Source of the DNA: Parvibaculaceae bacterium PLY_AMNH_Bact1
Lineage (GTDB): Bacteria > Pseudomonadota > Alphaproteobacteria > Parvibaculales > Parvibaculaceae
Assembly: GCA_032881465.1 (NCBI GenBank)
Contig: CP126168.1
Span: forward strand, 1,922,001-1,986,000
Length of the DNA stretch: 64,000 nt
Reading direction: 5' to 3'
Made by a program: the position numbers and the translations under genes. Under the pieces are notes generated by a model. The model did no database searches. It was given only the letters and a program-made list of their open reading frames with translations, and had not been told where the DNA came from. Positions 18,565 through 27,748 of this stretch are shown here, one piece after another (position 1 is the stretch's first letter; every line of letters begins with the position of its first letter).

Positions 18565-19095
18565 GCGGGGCTCAAAAACTCTTCTAAGGGCTCGACCTGC
18601 CGATAAATGCGCCATATCAGACACACGAATTCGACCGGGCTGCCGCCGGTAATCTTTGTGTCATAAGATAATCCATGTCGGCCGATTTGTAAGGGACCTT
18701 ACTCTCCAAAATGCTCCAAATACTGCGGATGAGCCGGCCAAAAACAGCTAGCCACGCAATACCAAGCTCATGGTCTCACTCTCCACCGTTTCTTACCCAC
18801 AGGCTCCCAGCACCGTTAACCTTACGGTAACCGCTGAGGCGTAATTTGGACCCTTGTAAAAATGCCTGAGTTTCTGCGCTTTTTTGCGCATTAAGGCGAG
18901 CGAGGGACACGTTCTAGGAGCTTTGGTTCTCAGCGCGTGCGTTTTGACCATGTTGATGTTGATCCTGCCGGAAGCGATCGAAACAGCGAAAGTCTATGCG
19001 GAGTTAGCTTTTTTGGGAGACCCAGTTGAATTTGCGCTGGGTGTCGCATTGTCCGCCTTGGCACTTCTATCGCTTCAGTAAGACCGGAGGGGCTG
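18565..19095. other. 531-bp region between clpS and the D,D-carboxypeptidase gene
   Basis: This is a divergent promoter region with no secure gene. A 65-residue plus-strand frame starts at TTG 18884 and ends at 19081. It encodes two hydrophobic stretches, but it lacks a ribosome site at a proper distance and any family likeness, so I do not call it a gene. A CtrA-like box is at 18816-18830. GGAGGGG at 19087-19093 is the ribosome site of the next gene. Confidence 0.5.
18816..18830. promoter_or_regulatory. CtrA-like box upstream of the D,D-carboxypeptidase gene
   Basis: TTAACCTTACGGTAA is TTAA-N7-GTAA, one base from the CtrA pattern TTAA-N7-TTAA. It lies 280 bp before the carboxypeptidase start and about 250 bp before the clpS start. 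Control by CtrA would fit a cell-wall gene, but the evidence is a single near-match. Confidence 0.3.
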
Positions 19096-20481
19096 GTGGC
19101 TTTGGATATGACCCAGAATATGCCGACGGAAAAAACAGCCGATTCGGGCCAAACAAGACTGTCTTTCAGGTATCTCTGGGTGTTTTTCAGCGCCCTCCTC
19201 ATTGCGCTGACAACACAGATCCCCACACCTGCCCAAGCAAACAACAAATATGCAGCCGTGGTCATCGATGGCCATACCGGACGCATTGTTTATGCACGCA
19301 GCGCTGACAGGCCCCGCTACCCCGCCTCGCTCACAAAAGTCATGACCCTTTACCTCCTTTTTGAAGAGCTAGAGGCCGGTCGCGTCAATTTGAACACGCG
19401 CATGCAGGTTTCACCGCGCGCTGCAGGTCAGCCACCATCCAAACTGGGTGTGCGCGCCGGTACGACAATCACGGTAGACGATGCAATACGTGCGCTGGTT
19501 ACGAAGTCAGCGAACGATGTGGCCGTCGTTGTCGCCGAACACATTTCCGGAAGCGAATACCGATTTGCCCAGCGCATGACAACACGCGCCAGATCACTTG
19601 GCATGCGGCGCACCCGTTTTATGAATGCATCCGGTCTTCCAAACAATCGACAGCTCACCACCGCTCGCGACATGGCTACATTGGCGCAGCGCGTCCAGCG
19701 TGATTATCCGGACTATTACAGTTTTTTCTCCCTCACTGAGTTTCGCTTCAATGGCCGCCGCTATACCAATCACAACCGGCTCGTCGGGCGCTATTCAGGC
19801 ACAACCGGCCTCAAGACCGGCTATACACGGGCTTCCGGGTTCAACCTGACAGCAACTGTAGAACGCCAGGGAAAATACCTGATTGGTGTCGTGCTCGGTG
19901 GTCGCACCGCCCGCTCCCGCGACGACCACATGGTCTCTATCTTGGACCGTGCATGGGGAAGCGCCATCGCCATGAACAACACGCGGACAAGACTTGCCTC
20001 AACCCCGACACCACGCCACCGCCCAGGCACAAGAACCACCAGATATGTGCTGGCCTCGGCTGTTACGACACCATTGCCAGCGCCGCCGCCACAGGGCGAC
20101 ACAAGCCTCGACATTGCTTTTTCCGGTCCTGAGGATCTGGCTTTGGTAGACACGACCACTCTCAGATCCAGGTCCCTTGAGGTGGAGAGCGACGCATTCA
20201 ATCCCACAAGCTGGGTCATTCAGGTTGGGGCCTATGCCAAGCCATCAGAGGCTGTTGCGCGTATTCGACAAGCCGTCAATGCAGCACCTGTCCTGCTGGC
20301 CAATGCCGTTCCGATCACGATGCCGGTCTCATCGTCCGACCAGACGCTCTATAGATCTCGGTTTGGGGGACTGAACGAAACCAACGCCCGCAAGGCCTGT
20401 CGTGAGCTATCGCGGGCAGCGATCAGCTGTATCGCCATCCCGCCTCACGGCTGGGGTCGCTCGGCAAGCGTCGAGCGCTAA
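19096..20481 (+). CDS. D-alanyl-D-alanine carboxypeptidase (PBP5/6-type) with SPOR domain
   Basis: This 461-residue penicillin-binding protein of peptidase family S11 has an N-terminal membrane or signal segment YLWVFFSALLIALTTQ with PAQA cleavage-like site. The SxxK motif SLTK is near residue 77, SxN is SAN in VTKSANDVAVV, and KTG is TTGLKTGYTRASGF. After a Pro/Thr-rich linker (about 295-330) a SPOR domain SWVIQVGAYAKPSEAVARI (about 375-455) would bind denuded glycan strands and direct the protein to division septa. It trims the terminal D-Ala of peptidoglycan stem peptides. It starts at GTG 19096, with GGAGGGG at ideal spacing. Confidence 0.9.
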   Translation: MALDMTQNMPTEKTADSGQTRLSFRYLWVFFSALLIALTTQIPTPAQANNKYAAVVIDGHTGRIVYARSADRPRYPASLTKVMTLYLLFEELEAGRVNLNTRMQVSPRAAGQPPSKLGVRAGTTITVDDAIRALVTKSANDVAVVVAEHISGSEYRFAQRMTTRARSLGMRRTRFMNASGLPNNRQLTTARDMATLAQRVQRDYPDYYSFFSLTEFRFNGRRYTNHNRLVGRYSGTTGLKTGYTRASGFNLTATVERQGKYLIGVVLGGRTARSRDDHMVSILDRAWGSAIAMNNTRTRLASTPTPRHRPGTRTTRYVLASAVTTPLPAPPPQGDTSLDIAFSGPEDLALVDTTTLRSRSLEVESDAFNPTSWVIQVGAYAKPSEAVARIRQAVNAAPVLLANAVPITMPVSSSDQTLYRSRFGGLNETNARKACRELSRAAISCIAIPPHGWGRSASVER

Positions 20482-20484
20482 TAC

Positions 20485-21201
20485 TCAGTCTCCAAGAAGA
20501 ACATCTTTCGCGGCATTTACCCGCGCCGCCAACAATGTCGAGCCACCATGGTCCGGATGCAGCTTGAGCATCAGCTCTTTGTGCGCTTTTCGAATGACAT
20601 CAGCAGTTGCACCAGGACGAAGCCCCAGAACTTCATACGCTTCCTCTCGCGTCATGGCGCCAAATGAGCTCGCCTTCTCTCCACCGACTTGCCCTGCATC
20701 TTGCCGCCAATCTGGACCAACATGACGGTCGAGATAAGCTTCCAGCAAACGCGCACTGTCAGCATCAACCGAGACCTCTTCAAGAAGCTGATAAAGATCA
20801 GAAAGATTGAGGTCGCCAAGACGCGTACCCACAAACCGCCCCTGAAGCACCTTGCCCTCCATCTCCCCACTATCATGGTCGAGCGACATGGACAGGAAAG
20901 CGGTTTCTATGTCTGACGCCTGGCCGGGTGTCTTGGGCCCACCGCCAATGCCGCCCCCAAAACCACCGCCCACTCCTGGAATAGGCAAACGGCGGCCCAT
21001 GAGCCAGAAGCAAAACATGAAGACGGGCACCGCAAACCCGAAGCGTCCCGTCAGCAGTAACACCAGACCCAAGAGCCCCGATACGCCGATCCCGACATAT
21101 CGAATGATCTTTGCCAGCGCTTTGGGATCGGCACGGGTGGCAAGTTGCAGGATCACAACAAGACCCAGAAGAAGGGCAACGACCAGAAGAAATGTGCTCA
21201 T
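20485..21201 (-). CDS. Membrane-anchored J-domain protein
   Basis: This 238-residue protein has two N-terminal membrane segments (about 3-20 and 37-70). A glycine-rich loop (GVGGGFGGGIGGG) and a TerB-like helical middle (LSMSLDHDSGEMEGKVLQG) follow. The C-terminal J domain is REEAYEVLGLRPGATADVIRKAH with the HPD triad in KLHPDHGGS. It probably recruits DnaK to the inner membrane, in the manner of DjlA or TIM14. The gene overlaps the upstream VWA-like gene by ATGA. Its 3' end lies 4 bp from the convergent carboxypeptidase gene. Confidence 0.85.
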   Translation of the reverse strand: MSTFLLVVALLLGLVVILQLATRADPKALAKIIRYVGIGVSGLLGLVLLLTGRFGFAVPVFMFCFWLMGRRLPIPGVGGGFGGGIGGGPKTPGQASDIETAFLSMSLDHDSGEMEGKVLQGRFVGTRLGDLNLSDLYQLLEEVSVDADSARLLEAYLDRHVGPDWRQDAGQVGGEKASSFGAMTREEAYEVLGLRPGATADVIRKAHKELMLKLHPDHGGSTLLAARVNAAKDVLLGD

Positions 21202-21908
21202 CGTTTAACCTGTGTAATCAACTGCTGCACTTCCCTGCTTTGACTGGGTCCGATACGCGTCAGCGCATTGTGGCCGCCGGACGCATATACAGCAACGGCA
21301 CGCAGTAGGTCCTTCAACCGTTTCGCCGAGCCCGCATCCAAATGGCAATAAGCGCCACCTGTCAGACGGGCAATCTCCTGAAAGGCTCTGGCAGAAGCGC
21401 CATCCCCGCCATCCTGAAACATAAACGCTGGCAGGCCGAGCAACCCAAGTTGTCCTGCCCTCGCACCAAGATCGTCCACATTCTCCTCAACACAATCACC
21501 CACATAAACCAGTGCATTGACCTTTGAGTTCTGAGTTTCCCGAAGCGCGTGATTGAGCACACGTCCAATTTGCGTATGGCCGCCACGGCACCCGACCCGG
21601 GTCATTGCCTGCCCAAGAGATTTTGCATCAGAGGCCCATGGGCTGGTGGAGAATTCTCCAAAGCCTCGAAACCAAACGAGCTGAACGTCCAACCCGCCGA
21701 GGTCTGCCGCGGCATTGAACATTTCGCTCTGAATACCGATGGCCCGATCCCAGCTCGGCTCCCTGCTCATCGTGGCATCCATCGCAAAAATAAGGCGACC
21801 GCGCGCGCCCACTACTGTCGGCGGTGGCGTCGCTTTAACTTTCGCCAAAAAGCTGTCCACGTTCGACGCGGTATCCTTAGCGGGAACACTATGTCGGTCT
21901 TTTGCCAT
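21198..21908 (-). CDS. VWA-like domain protein
   Basis: This 236-residue cytosolic protein has a von Willebrand A-like fold. GRLIFAMDATMSREPSWDRA holds a D-x-T-x-S variant of the MIDAS motif, GHTQIGRVLNHAL carries the conserved Thr, and VNALVYVGDCVEENVDDL supplies the later Asp. No signal or membrane segment is present. Its function is unknown. It lies between mipZ and the membrane J-domain gene on the same strand, with a 4-bp overlap with the latter. ATG 21908 starts the conserved part. Confidence 0.75.
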   Translation of the reverse strand: MAKDRHSVPAKDTASNVDSFLAKVKATPPPTVVGARGRLIFAMDATMSREPSWDRAIGIQSEMFNAAADLGGLDVQLVWFRGFGEFSTSPWASDAKSLGQAMTRVGCRGGHTQIGRVLNHALRETQNSKVNALVYVGDCVEENVDDLGARAGQLGLLGLPAFMFQDGGDGASARAFQEIARLTGGAYCHLDAGSAKRLKDLLRAVAVYASGGHNALTRIGPSQSREVQQLITQVKR

Positions 21909-22010
21909 CAAGTCCCATCTTGAGCAGAAATACAGAGCAACTCTACTATAAATGGGGCGCAACAGGCTGCCGGCCAAGCCCCTGAAGGCGTGAATGCCCC
22001 TGAGTGAGGC

Positions 22011-22844
22011 TTAAGCCTGCTGCTTCTGCTCTGGATGAAGGTCCGGCAGGTCCAGCGTCGCGATCAGCTGGCGTACTTCCGCCCGCGCCGCCACATGGGA
22101 CATGGACAACCCGCCACCGGCACCTTTTTCTCGAAGATCGAGCAGCGTCAGGCCCGACGGAAACATCTCCCGGAAGATCACACGCTCGCCAAATCCCGGT
22201 GCAATCCGAAACCCAATCCGGTCGCTCAACGCTTCAAGCCCGGCCTCTACCCGCCGTTTATTCTTCGCATCGAGCGACGACAGGCGGTTTCGCATCACGA
22301 CCCAGTCAATTGTACCGCCATCGGCAATTGCGCGGCGCTTACGTGCGTCCCACACCATTTCAGCGTAAAGGCTCGGACGTTTTACCTCATAGGTGTCTGG
22401 ATTGACCTGCGCCAACAAATCGAAGTCGACAAAACTATCATTCATCGGTGTGATGATCGTATCGGCAACGGCATGTCCAAGACGCGAAAGAAATGTGTCG
22501 CTCCCCGGACTGTCAATAACAATGACATCATTGGCAGCCGTCAGCGCCGCGTACACAGTCTCAAAGGCCTTACGTTCTTCTCGGTGTTGCTCAGTCAAGA
22601 CATCCGCGTCAGATCGGTCGACAACATGATGGTCCGGCATTGCCAACGGCACATCGTTTGCTTCGCTCCAGTTTCGCCGGTTTTCAACATATCGGGAAAG
22701 AGATCGCTGGCGACTGTCAAGGTCTATGGACCCAACCCGCAATCCTTCAGAAAGCAGTGACGCAATCACATGCATAGCTGAGGTGGTTTTGCCGGAGCCA
22801 CCCTTCTCGTTTCCAAGGACGATGGTATGTTTTTTGGCGAACAT
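22011..22844 (-). CDS. mipZ: Division-plane positioning ATPase MipZ
   Basis: This 277-residue ParA/MinD-superfamily ATPase has the deviant Walker A GNEKGGSGKTTSAMH (about residues 12-26). The MipZ-typical switch segment is IDLDSRQRSLSRYVENRRNW, and the Walker B region is VIVIDSPGSDTFLSRLGH. The C-terminal part is VMRNRLSSLDAKNKRRVEAGLEAL. MipZ forms gradients from ParB at the poles and blocks FtsZ assembly away from midcell in alphaproteobacteria. ATG 22844 matches the family start, and an upstream GTG at 22859 would add five residues. The gene is divergent from an exported SH3-domain gene. Confidence 0.95.
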   Translation of the reverse strand: MFAKKHTIVLGNEKGGSGKTTSAMHVIASLLSEGLRVGSIDLDSRQRSLSRYVENRRNWSEANDVPLAMPDHHVVDRSDADVLTEQHREERKAFETVYAALTAANDVIVIDSPGSDTFLSRLGHAVADTIITPMNDSFVDFDLLAQVNPDTYEVKRPSLYAEMVWDARKRRAIADGGTIDWVVMRNRLSSLDAKNKRRVEAGLEALSDRIGFRIAPGFGERVIFREMFPSGLTLLDLREKGAGGGLSMSHVAARAEVRQLIATLDLPDLHPEQKQQA

Positions 22845-23026
22845 CGCAGGCTTTGTCACAGTTGGTCATTCACGAACAGATAGAACGACTCAGAAGTCGA
22901 ATTTCGCGGAGTGTCTGCCCGCCACAACATCAAGTCAACCAGCCTCCGAGTGCTTCATTTCGGTATTTGTACCTGTTCCCCTTCAAGCATCATCGCTACA
23001 CTAGGAACAGCAAAAAAAGACGAGCT

Positions 23027-23704
23027 ATGAGGCCGAATATCTCCATCCGTCCCCACTATATTGACAAGCTTCCGGCGACCCTGGTCATCATGCTGAGTGT
23101 CAGCTGCTTACTCTTGTTTTTTGCCACCAATGCGCGCGCCGAAGTGACCTACGACGTCATAAATGTCGCCGCTAACGATCAATTGAATATTCGCGCTGAG
23201 CCATCAGCTACCGCCGAAATAACCGGAACCTTGAGCTTTGACGCCAAAGCAATCAAAACCACCGGAGTCGCCCGTCAGATAGGACGGGCAACCTGGGTTG
23301 AGATCATCCTTGAAGGTCGCAAAGGGTGGGTCAATGCGGCTTTCGTGACACCAACGCGCAGCCCCTCATCCCTGTTCCGAGAGCCTCTCGTGTGTAGCGG
23401 GACTGAGCCATTCTGGGCCCTGCAGCTGGACAATACCCGCGGTGACTTTGACTCTCTCGCTGAGGGAAAATCCGTCATCGATTTTCAAACATCCCGATCC
23501 GCCCACGGCGTGCCAATCATCTGGTCCCTGAAGGGCACCAACGGCCCCGCCCACTCGCCGGTTTTTGCACTTCTCGAAGAAACCAATCAATGTTCAGATG
23601 GCATGTCCGACCTTACCTACCGATATTCAATTCGCATCGATATCGAGGACGGCCCGTTCTATGCTGGCTGTTGCAACCCACATCCAGGGCAAACTGCCCC
23701 CTAA
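23027..23704 (+). CDS. Exported SH3b-domain / COG3650-like protein
   Basis: This 225-residue protein has a signal peptide (ATLVIMLSVSCLLLFFATNARA) and then a bacterial SH3 domain (about 40-110: NIRAEPSATAEITGTL ... WVEIILEGRKGWVNAAFV). The C-terminal domain opens with CSGTEPFWAL, the hallmark of COG3650 proteins that often accompany HslJ/META-like folds. It has several cysteines, including a CC pair near the end. It is presumably periplasmic and may bind the envelope. Its function is unknown. ATG 23027 follows the weak AGACGAGCT leader. Confidence 0.75.
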   Translation: MRPNISIRPHYIDKLPATLVIMLSVSCLLLFFATNARAEVTYDVINVAANDQLNIRAEPSATAEITGTLSFDAKAIKTTGVARQIGRATWVEIILEGRKGWVNAAFVTPTRSPSSLFREPLVCSGTEPFWALQLDNTRGDFDSLAEGKSVIDFQTSRSAHGVPIIWSLKGTNGPAHSPVFALLEETNQCSDGMSDLTYRYSIRIDIEDGPFYAGCCNPHPGQTAP

Positions 23705-23799
23705 AGCGCTTTGTGTTTATATGATTTATCTAAAGCACCAGACACAACACGCTGTAAAGCACACGATTGGCATCCGCCAACGAACAAGAAAGAGACCTC

Positions 23800-25164
23800 A
23801 TGAACGGTAAGCTCGACCTTGATCAATTGACCAATCTTGTGACGTCAGGAGAAATAGACACCATTATCGTCTGCATGCCCGACATGCAGGGACGCCTGGT
23901 GGGTAAACGCGTAACAGGAGCCTTCTTCCTGGACAGCGTGGTTGAGGAAACCCATGCCTGCAATTATCTACTCACCGTAGACATGGATATGGAGCCGGTG
24001 CCTGGCTACAAAGCCGCCAGTTGGGAAAAAGGCTATGGCGACTTCACCCTGAAGCCGGATCTCGCAACATTACGCCGCATTCCCTGGTTGCCTGCCACAG
24101 CGCTCGTGATCTGCGACACCTTGGATCACCACGGAGAAGACATTCCCGTCTCCCCCCGCGCCATTCTCAAGAAACAGCTTAAGAGGTTGGCCGAGAAAGA
24201 CATGATGGCCTACATGGCCTCAGAGCTTGAGTTTTTTCTCTTTGATGAACCCTTCGAATCCGCCCACGAGAAGCACTACAAAGATCTGAAAACAGCCAGT
24301 TGGTACATCGAGGATTACCACATCTTCCAGACATCAAAGGAAGAAGGCATCATGCGCGCGATCCGAAATGGATTGGACGCCGCCGGCATTCCCGTCGAAA
24401 ACTCAAAAGGTGAATGGGGTCCGGGCCAGGAAGAAATCAATGTGCGCTATGCTGAAGCTCTCGACATGGCAGACCGGCACGTGATTTTGAAAAACGGCAT
24501 CAAAGAGATCGCCCATCTGCACGGCAAATCGGTGACTTTCATGGCCAAATGGAACCAGAAGCTCGCAGGAAACTCCTGCCATATCCATTGCTCCCTCTGG
24601 GACAAAGCAGGTCAGAACTCCGTGTTCCACGACAAGGCAGACACCTTGGGCATGTCTCCATTGTTTAAAAAATTCATCGCCGGGCAAATCTCCACGAGTC
24701 GTGAGATGAGCTATTTTCTCGCACCCGGCATAAACTCCTACAAACGGTTTGCGGATCAGTCATTCGCACCGACGACAGCGGTTTGGAGCATGGATAACAG
24801 AACAGCAGGATATAGAGTTGTGGGCAGCGGCAACGCGACAAGGGTCGAATGCCGCATCGGGGGCGCTGATCTAAACCCATATCTCGCCTTCGCTGGCATT
24901 ATCGGTGCCGGACTTCATGGCATTGAAAAGGACATGGAGCTGGAACCTGAATTCCAGGGTGATGCTTACGCCACTGAAGACATACGGTCCCTTCCCAAAT
25001 CGCTGAGGGAAGCTCTTGAGATTCTCGATAAATCAGAAACGATGCGCGCTGCCTTCGGGGACGATGTAATCGATCACTATCTTCACACAGGACATTGGGA
25101 ACAGGCGGAGTATGACCGCGCTGTCACCGACTGGGAATTGACAAGAGGTTTTGAACGCGGATGA
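23800..25164 (+). CDS. Glutamine-synthetase-family gamma-glutamylamide ligase
   Basis: This 454-residue member of the glutamine synthetase fold has metal and nucleotide residues in YMASELEFFLF, PGQEEINVRYAEA, GNSCHIHCSLWD, NSYKRF and RVECRIGGADLNPYLAF. It lacks the tyrosine adenylylation loop of GlnA. Relatives of this type ligate glutamate to amines (PuuA with putrescine, GlnA4 with ethanolamine, IpuC with isopropylamine) rather than making glutamine. The gene context, an aldehyde and an alcohol dehydrogenase coupled behind it, fits an amine or amino-alcohol substrate. GAAAGAGA lies before ATG 23800. Its stop overlaps the next start by 4 bp. Confidence 0.82.
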   Translation: MNGKLDLDQLTNLVTSGEIDTIIVCMPDMQGRLVGKRVTGAFFLDSVVEETHACNYLLTVDMDMEPVPGYKAASWEKGYGDFTLKPDLATLRRIPWLPATALVICDTLDHHGEDIPVSPRAILKKQLKRLAEKDMMAYMASELEFFLFDEPFESAHEKHYKDLKTASWYIEDYHIFQTSKEEGIMRAIRNGLDAAGIPVENSKGEWGPGQEEINVRYAEALDMADRHVILKNGIKEIAHLHGKSVTFMAKWNQKLAGNSCHIHCSLWDKAGQNSVFHDKADTLGMSPLFKKFIAGQISTSREMSYFLAPGINSYKRFADQSFAPTTAVWSMDNRTAGYRVVGSGNATRVECRIGGADLNPYLAFAGIIGAGLHGIEKDMELEPEFQGDAYATEDIRSLPKSLREALEILDKSETMRAAFGDDVIDHYLHTGHWEQAEYDRAVTDWELTRGFERG

Positions 25165-26552
25165 GCAACACGCTGAAACTCATTACACCAATTGACGGGT
25201 CTGTTTATGTAGAACGCCCCTATGCGACGGAAGCAGAAGTCGCAGCTGCTTTTGACCGCGCTAGTGAAGCGCAGGCAGCATGGAAACGCGTTCCCATCTC
25301 AGAACGCGCGAGCCTGATGACAAAATTCGTCGACGCCTTTGTTGCCATGAAGGACGAGATCGTGCCCGAATTGGCCTGGCAGATGGGCCGCCCCATTGCC
25401 TATGGCGGCAATGAGGTAAACGGCTTTGCAGATCGCGCACGCCACATGATCAAAATCGCGCCCGAATGCCTGGAACACGTCCGCCCTGACCCCATCGACG
25501 GGTTTGACCGCTACATCAAACGTGAACCCCTGGGCGTCGTCTTTGCCATCGCCGCCTGGAACTTCCCCTACATGATTGCGGTGAACTCCGTCGTCCCCGC
25601 CCTCATGGCAGGCAATACCGTTGTGTTGAAACACTCAGGACAAACGCCGCTCTGCGCAGAACGCATGGCCGAAGCCCTGGACAAAGCAGGTGCACCAGAC
25701 GGGCTTTTCCAGGTCCTGCACATGGGCCATGACCTGACCGAAAAAGCGATCCAGCACCCCGCCTGTGCCTATGTCAACTTCACAGGCTCCGTCGCCGGGG
25801 GCCATGCCATTCAGCGCGCCGCAGTCAACCGCTTCATTAATTTGGGCTTAGAACTGGGTGGCAAAGACCCCGCCTATGTTCGCGCCGATGCGGACATCGC
25901 CTTCGCTGTTGAAAACATCGTCGACGGCGCATTTTTCAATTCTGGCCAGTCCTGCTGTGGCAAAGAGCGTATCTATGTGGACGAAAGCGTCTATGACAGC
26001 TTTGTTGAGCAATTCGTCGAGACCGCCAAGGGCTACAAGCTTGGCAGTTCGCTTGACGCAGACACAACCATCGGCCCCATGGTGCGCACAAGTGCCGCAA
26101 CCTTCGTTCGCAGTCAGGTTGCCGATGCGGTGAGAGACGGGGCAAAATCGCTCATTCCTGAAAGCCACTTCCCAGAGTCGAAAGAAGGCACCCCCTATCT
26201 CGGACCCCAGGTTGTCATCGACGTCGACCATTCCATGAGCCTTATGAAGGATGAGACCTTCGGCCCCGCGGTCGGCATCATGAAAGTCTCAAGCGATGAA
26301 GATGCAGTCCGCCTGATGAATGACAGCCCCTATGGCCTCACAGGCTCCATCTGGACATCAGATGCAGAAGCCGCCGTTCATATTGGGGATCAGGTCGAAA
26401 CCGGCACCTGGTTCATGAACCGCTGTGATTACTTGGACCCTGCTCTTGCCTGGACAGCCGTGAAAGACAGCGGTCGCGGCGCGACGCTTTCTGCGGTGGG
26501 CTATGAGTTCCTCACGCGACCAAAGAGCTACCATCTCCGACTGAAGACCTGA
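25161..26552 (+). CDS. NAD(P)-dependent aldehyde dehydrogenase
   Basis: This 463-residue enzyme of the ALDH superfamily has AAWNFPYMIAVNSVVPAL with the catalytic Asn, VNFTGSVAGG for nucleotide binding, LELGGKDPAYV with the general-base Glu, and FFNSGQSCCGKERIYV with the nucleophile Cys followed by a second Cys. The C-terminal TFGPAVGIMKV is typical. It is coupled to the glutamine-synthetase-like gene by ATGA. It presumably oxidises the aldehyde made by the following alcohol dehydrogenase. The exact substrate is not given by sequence. Confidence 0.9.
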   Translation: MSNTLKLITPIDGSVYVERPYATEAEVAAAFDRASEAQAAWKRVPISERASLMTKFVDAFVAMKDEIVPELAWQMGRPIAYGGNEVNGFADRARHMIKIAPECLEHVRPDPIDGFDRYIKREPLGVVFAIAAWNFPYMIAVNSVVPALMAGNTVVLKHSGQTPLCAERMAEALDKAGAPDGLFQVLHMGHDLTEKAIQHPACAYVNFTGSVAGGHAIQRAAVNRFINLGLELGGKDPAYVRADADIAFAVENIVDGAFFNSGQSCCGKERIYVDESVYDSFVEQFVETAKGYKLGSSLDADTTIGPMVRTSAATFVRSQVADAVRDGAKSLIPESHFPESKEGTPYLGPQVVIDVDHSMSLMKDETFGPAVGIMKVSSDEDAVRLMNDSPYGLTGSIWTSDAEAAVHIGDQVETGTWFMNRCDYLDPALAWTAVKDSGRGATLSAVGYEFLTRPKSYHLRLKT

Positions 26553-26556
26553 GCCC

Positions 26557-27744
26557 ATGCCTGAGCCAAAAATCGACACCTATCAAAGCCTGATTGCCAA
26601 TTGGAGCTACCCGACTTCTATTCGGTTTGGCCCAGGACGTATCTCTGAACTTGCCAATGCCTGCCGCGGTGCAGGCATTCATGCCCCACTCCTCGTCACA
26701 GACCCGGGGCTGGCCACACTCCCGATTGTGACTGACGCACTCAATGCGCTTGAGGAAAATGGCCTCTCGACCGTCCTCTTTTCCAAACTGCAGGCAAACC
26801 CGGTTGCAGCCAACGTGGAAGAAGGCGTCGCCATCTATAAGCGCGGGCATCATGACGGTGTCATTGCCTTTGGTGGCGGCTCCGCCCTCGACACGGCGAA
26901 GGCCATCGCCTTCATGTCTGGACAGTCCCGCCCCATCTGGGACTTTGAGGACCGGGAAGACTGGTGGACAAGGGCCAACCCCGCAGGCATTGCCCCCATC
27001 ATTGCGGTGCCGACGACAGCAGGAACCGGCTCAGAAGTCGGACGCGCCGCCGTTATCACCGATGAAAGCGACCACACAAAGAAGGTCATCTTCCACCCGA
27101 AAATGCTGCCAGTGGAAGTCATTGCAGACCCGGCGCTAACAACTGGCCTGCCTGCGCCCATTACGGCGGCAACGGGCATGGATGCCCTCTCCCACGCGCT
27201 GGAAGCCTATTGCAGCCCCTTCTGGCACCCTATGGGCCAAGGCATCGCGCTCGAAGCCATGCGGCTCGTGAAAGAATGGCTGCCAGAGGCAACTGCCAAT
27301 GGGGAGAATGTCGACGCAAGGGCCTATATGATGGCAGCATCCTCCATGGGCGCCGTCGCATTTCAGAAAGGCCTCGGTGCCATGCACGCCATGAGCCACC
27401 CCTGTTCGAGCCTGAAAGGCACACATCACGGCCTCACCAATGCTGTGGTCATGCCCTACGTGCTGCATCACAATTTGAAGGTGATTGATGAGAAGCTTGC
27501 GGCGGCGGCCCGCTATCTAGGGCTTGGAGACAGTGCCGCCAGCTTCATTGACTGGGTCCTGCACTTACGTGAAGAGCTTCAAATCCCGAACACATTGCAC
27601 GATCTAGGCATCACCCAGGACCTCATCAGCCAAATGGCCCCCATGGCACTGGAAGACCCCTGCACGGGTGGTAATCCTGTCTCCATGACAACAGGTGCCT
27701 ACGAAAGCCTCTACGACAAAGCCATCAACGGCACCCTCGGTTAA
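26557..27744 (+). CDS. Iron-containing (group III) alcohol dehydrogenase
   Basis: This 395-residue protein has GGGSALDTAKAIAF for NAD binding and PTTAGTGSEVGRAAVI. The four metal ligands are Asp and His in GMDALSHALEAY, His in GAMHAMSHP, and His in THHGLTNA. All are intact. The family oxidises or reduces alcohols such as butanol, propanediol or amino alcohols. It starts 4 bp after the aldehyde dehydrogenase and ends 4 bp before panC, so the four genes form one unit. Confidence 0.9.
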   Translation: MPEPKIDTYQSLIANWSYPTSIRFGPGRISELANACRGAGIHAPLLVTDPGLATLPIVTDALNALEENGLSTVLFSKLQANPVAANVEEGVAIYKRGHHDGVIAFGGGSALDTAKAIAFMSGQSRPIWDFEDREDWWTRANPAGIAPIIAVPTTAGTGSEVGRAAVITDESDHTKKVIFHPKMLPVEVIADPALTTGLPAPITAATGMDALSHALEAYCSPFWHPMGQGIALEAMRLVKEWLPEATANGENVDARAYMMAASSMGAVAFQKGLGAMHAMSHPCSSLKGTHHGLTNAVVMPYVLHHNLKVIDEKLAAAARYLGLGDSAASFIDWVLHLREELQIPNTLHDLGITQDLISQMAPMALEDPCTGGNPVSMTTGAYESLYDKAINGTLG

Positions 27745-27748
27745 CACC

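Noticed and set aside
18884-19081. 65-residue open frame with two hydrophobic stretches before the carboxypeptidase gene
   Set aside because: It starts with TTG, has no ribosome site at suitable distance and no recognisable relative. It is mentioned only within the intergenic entry.
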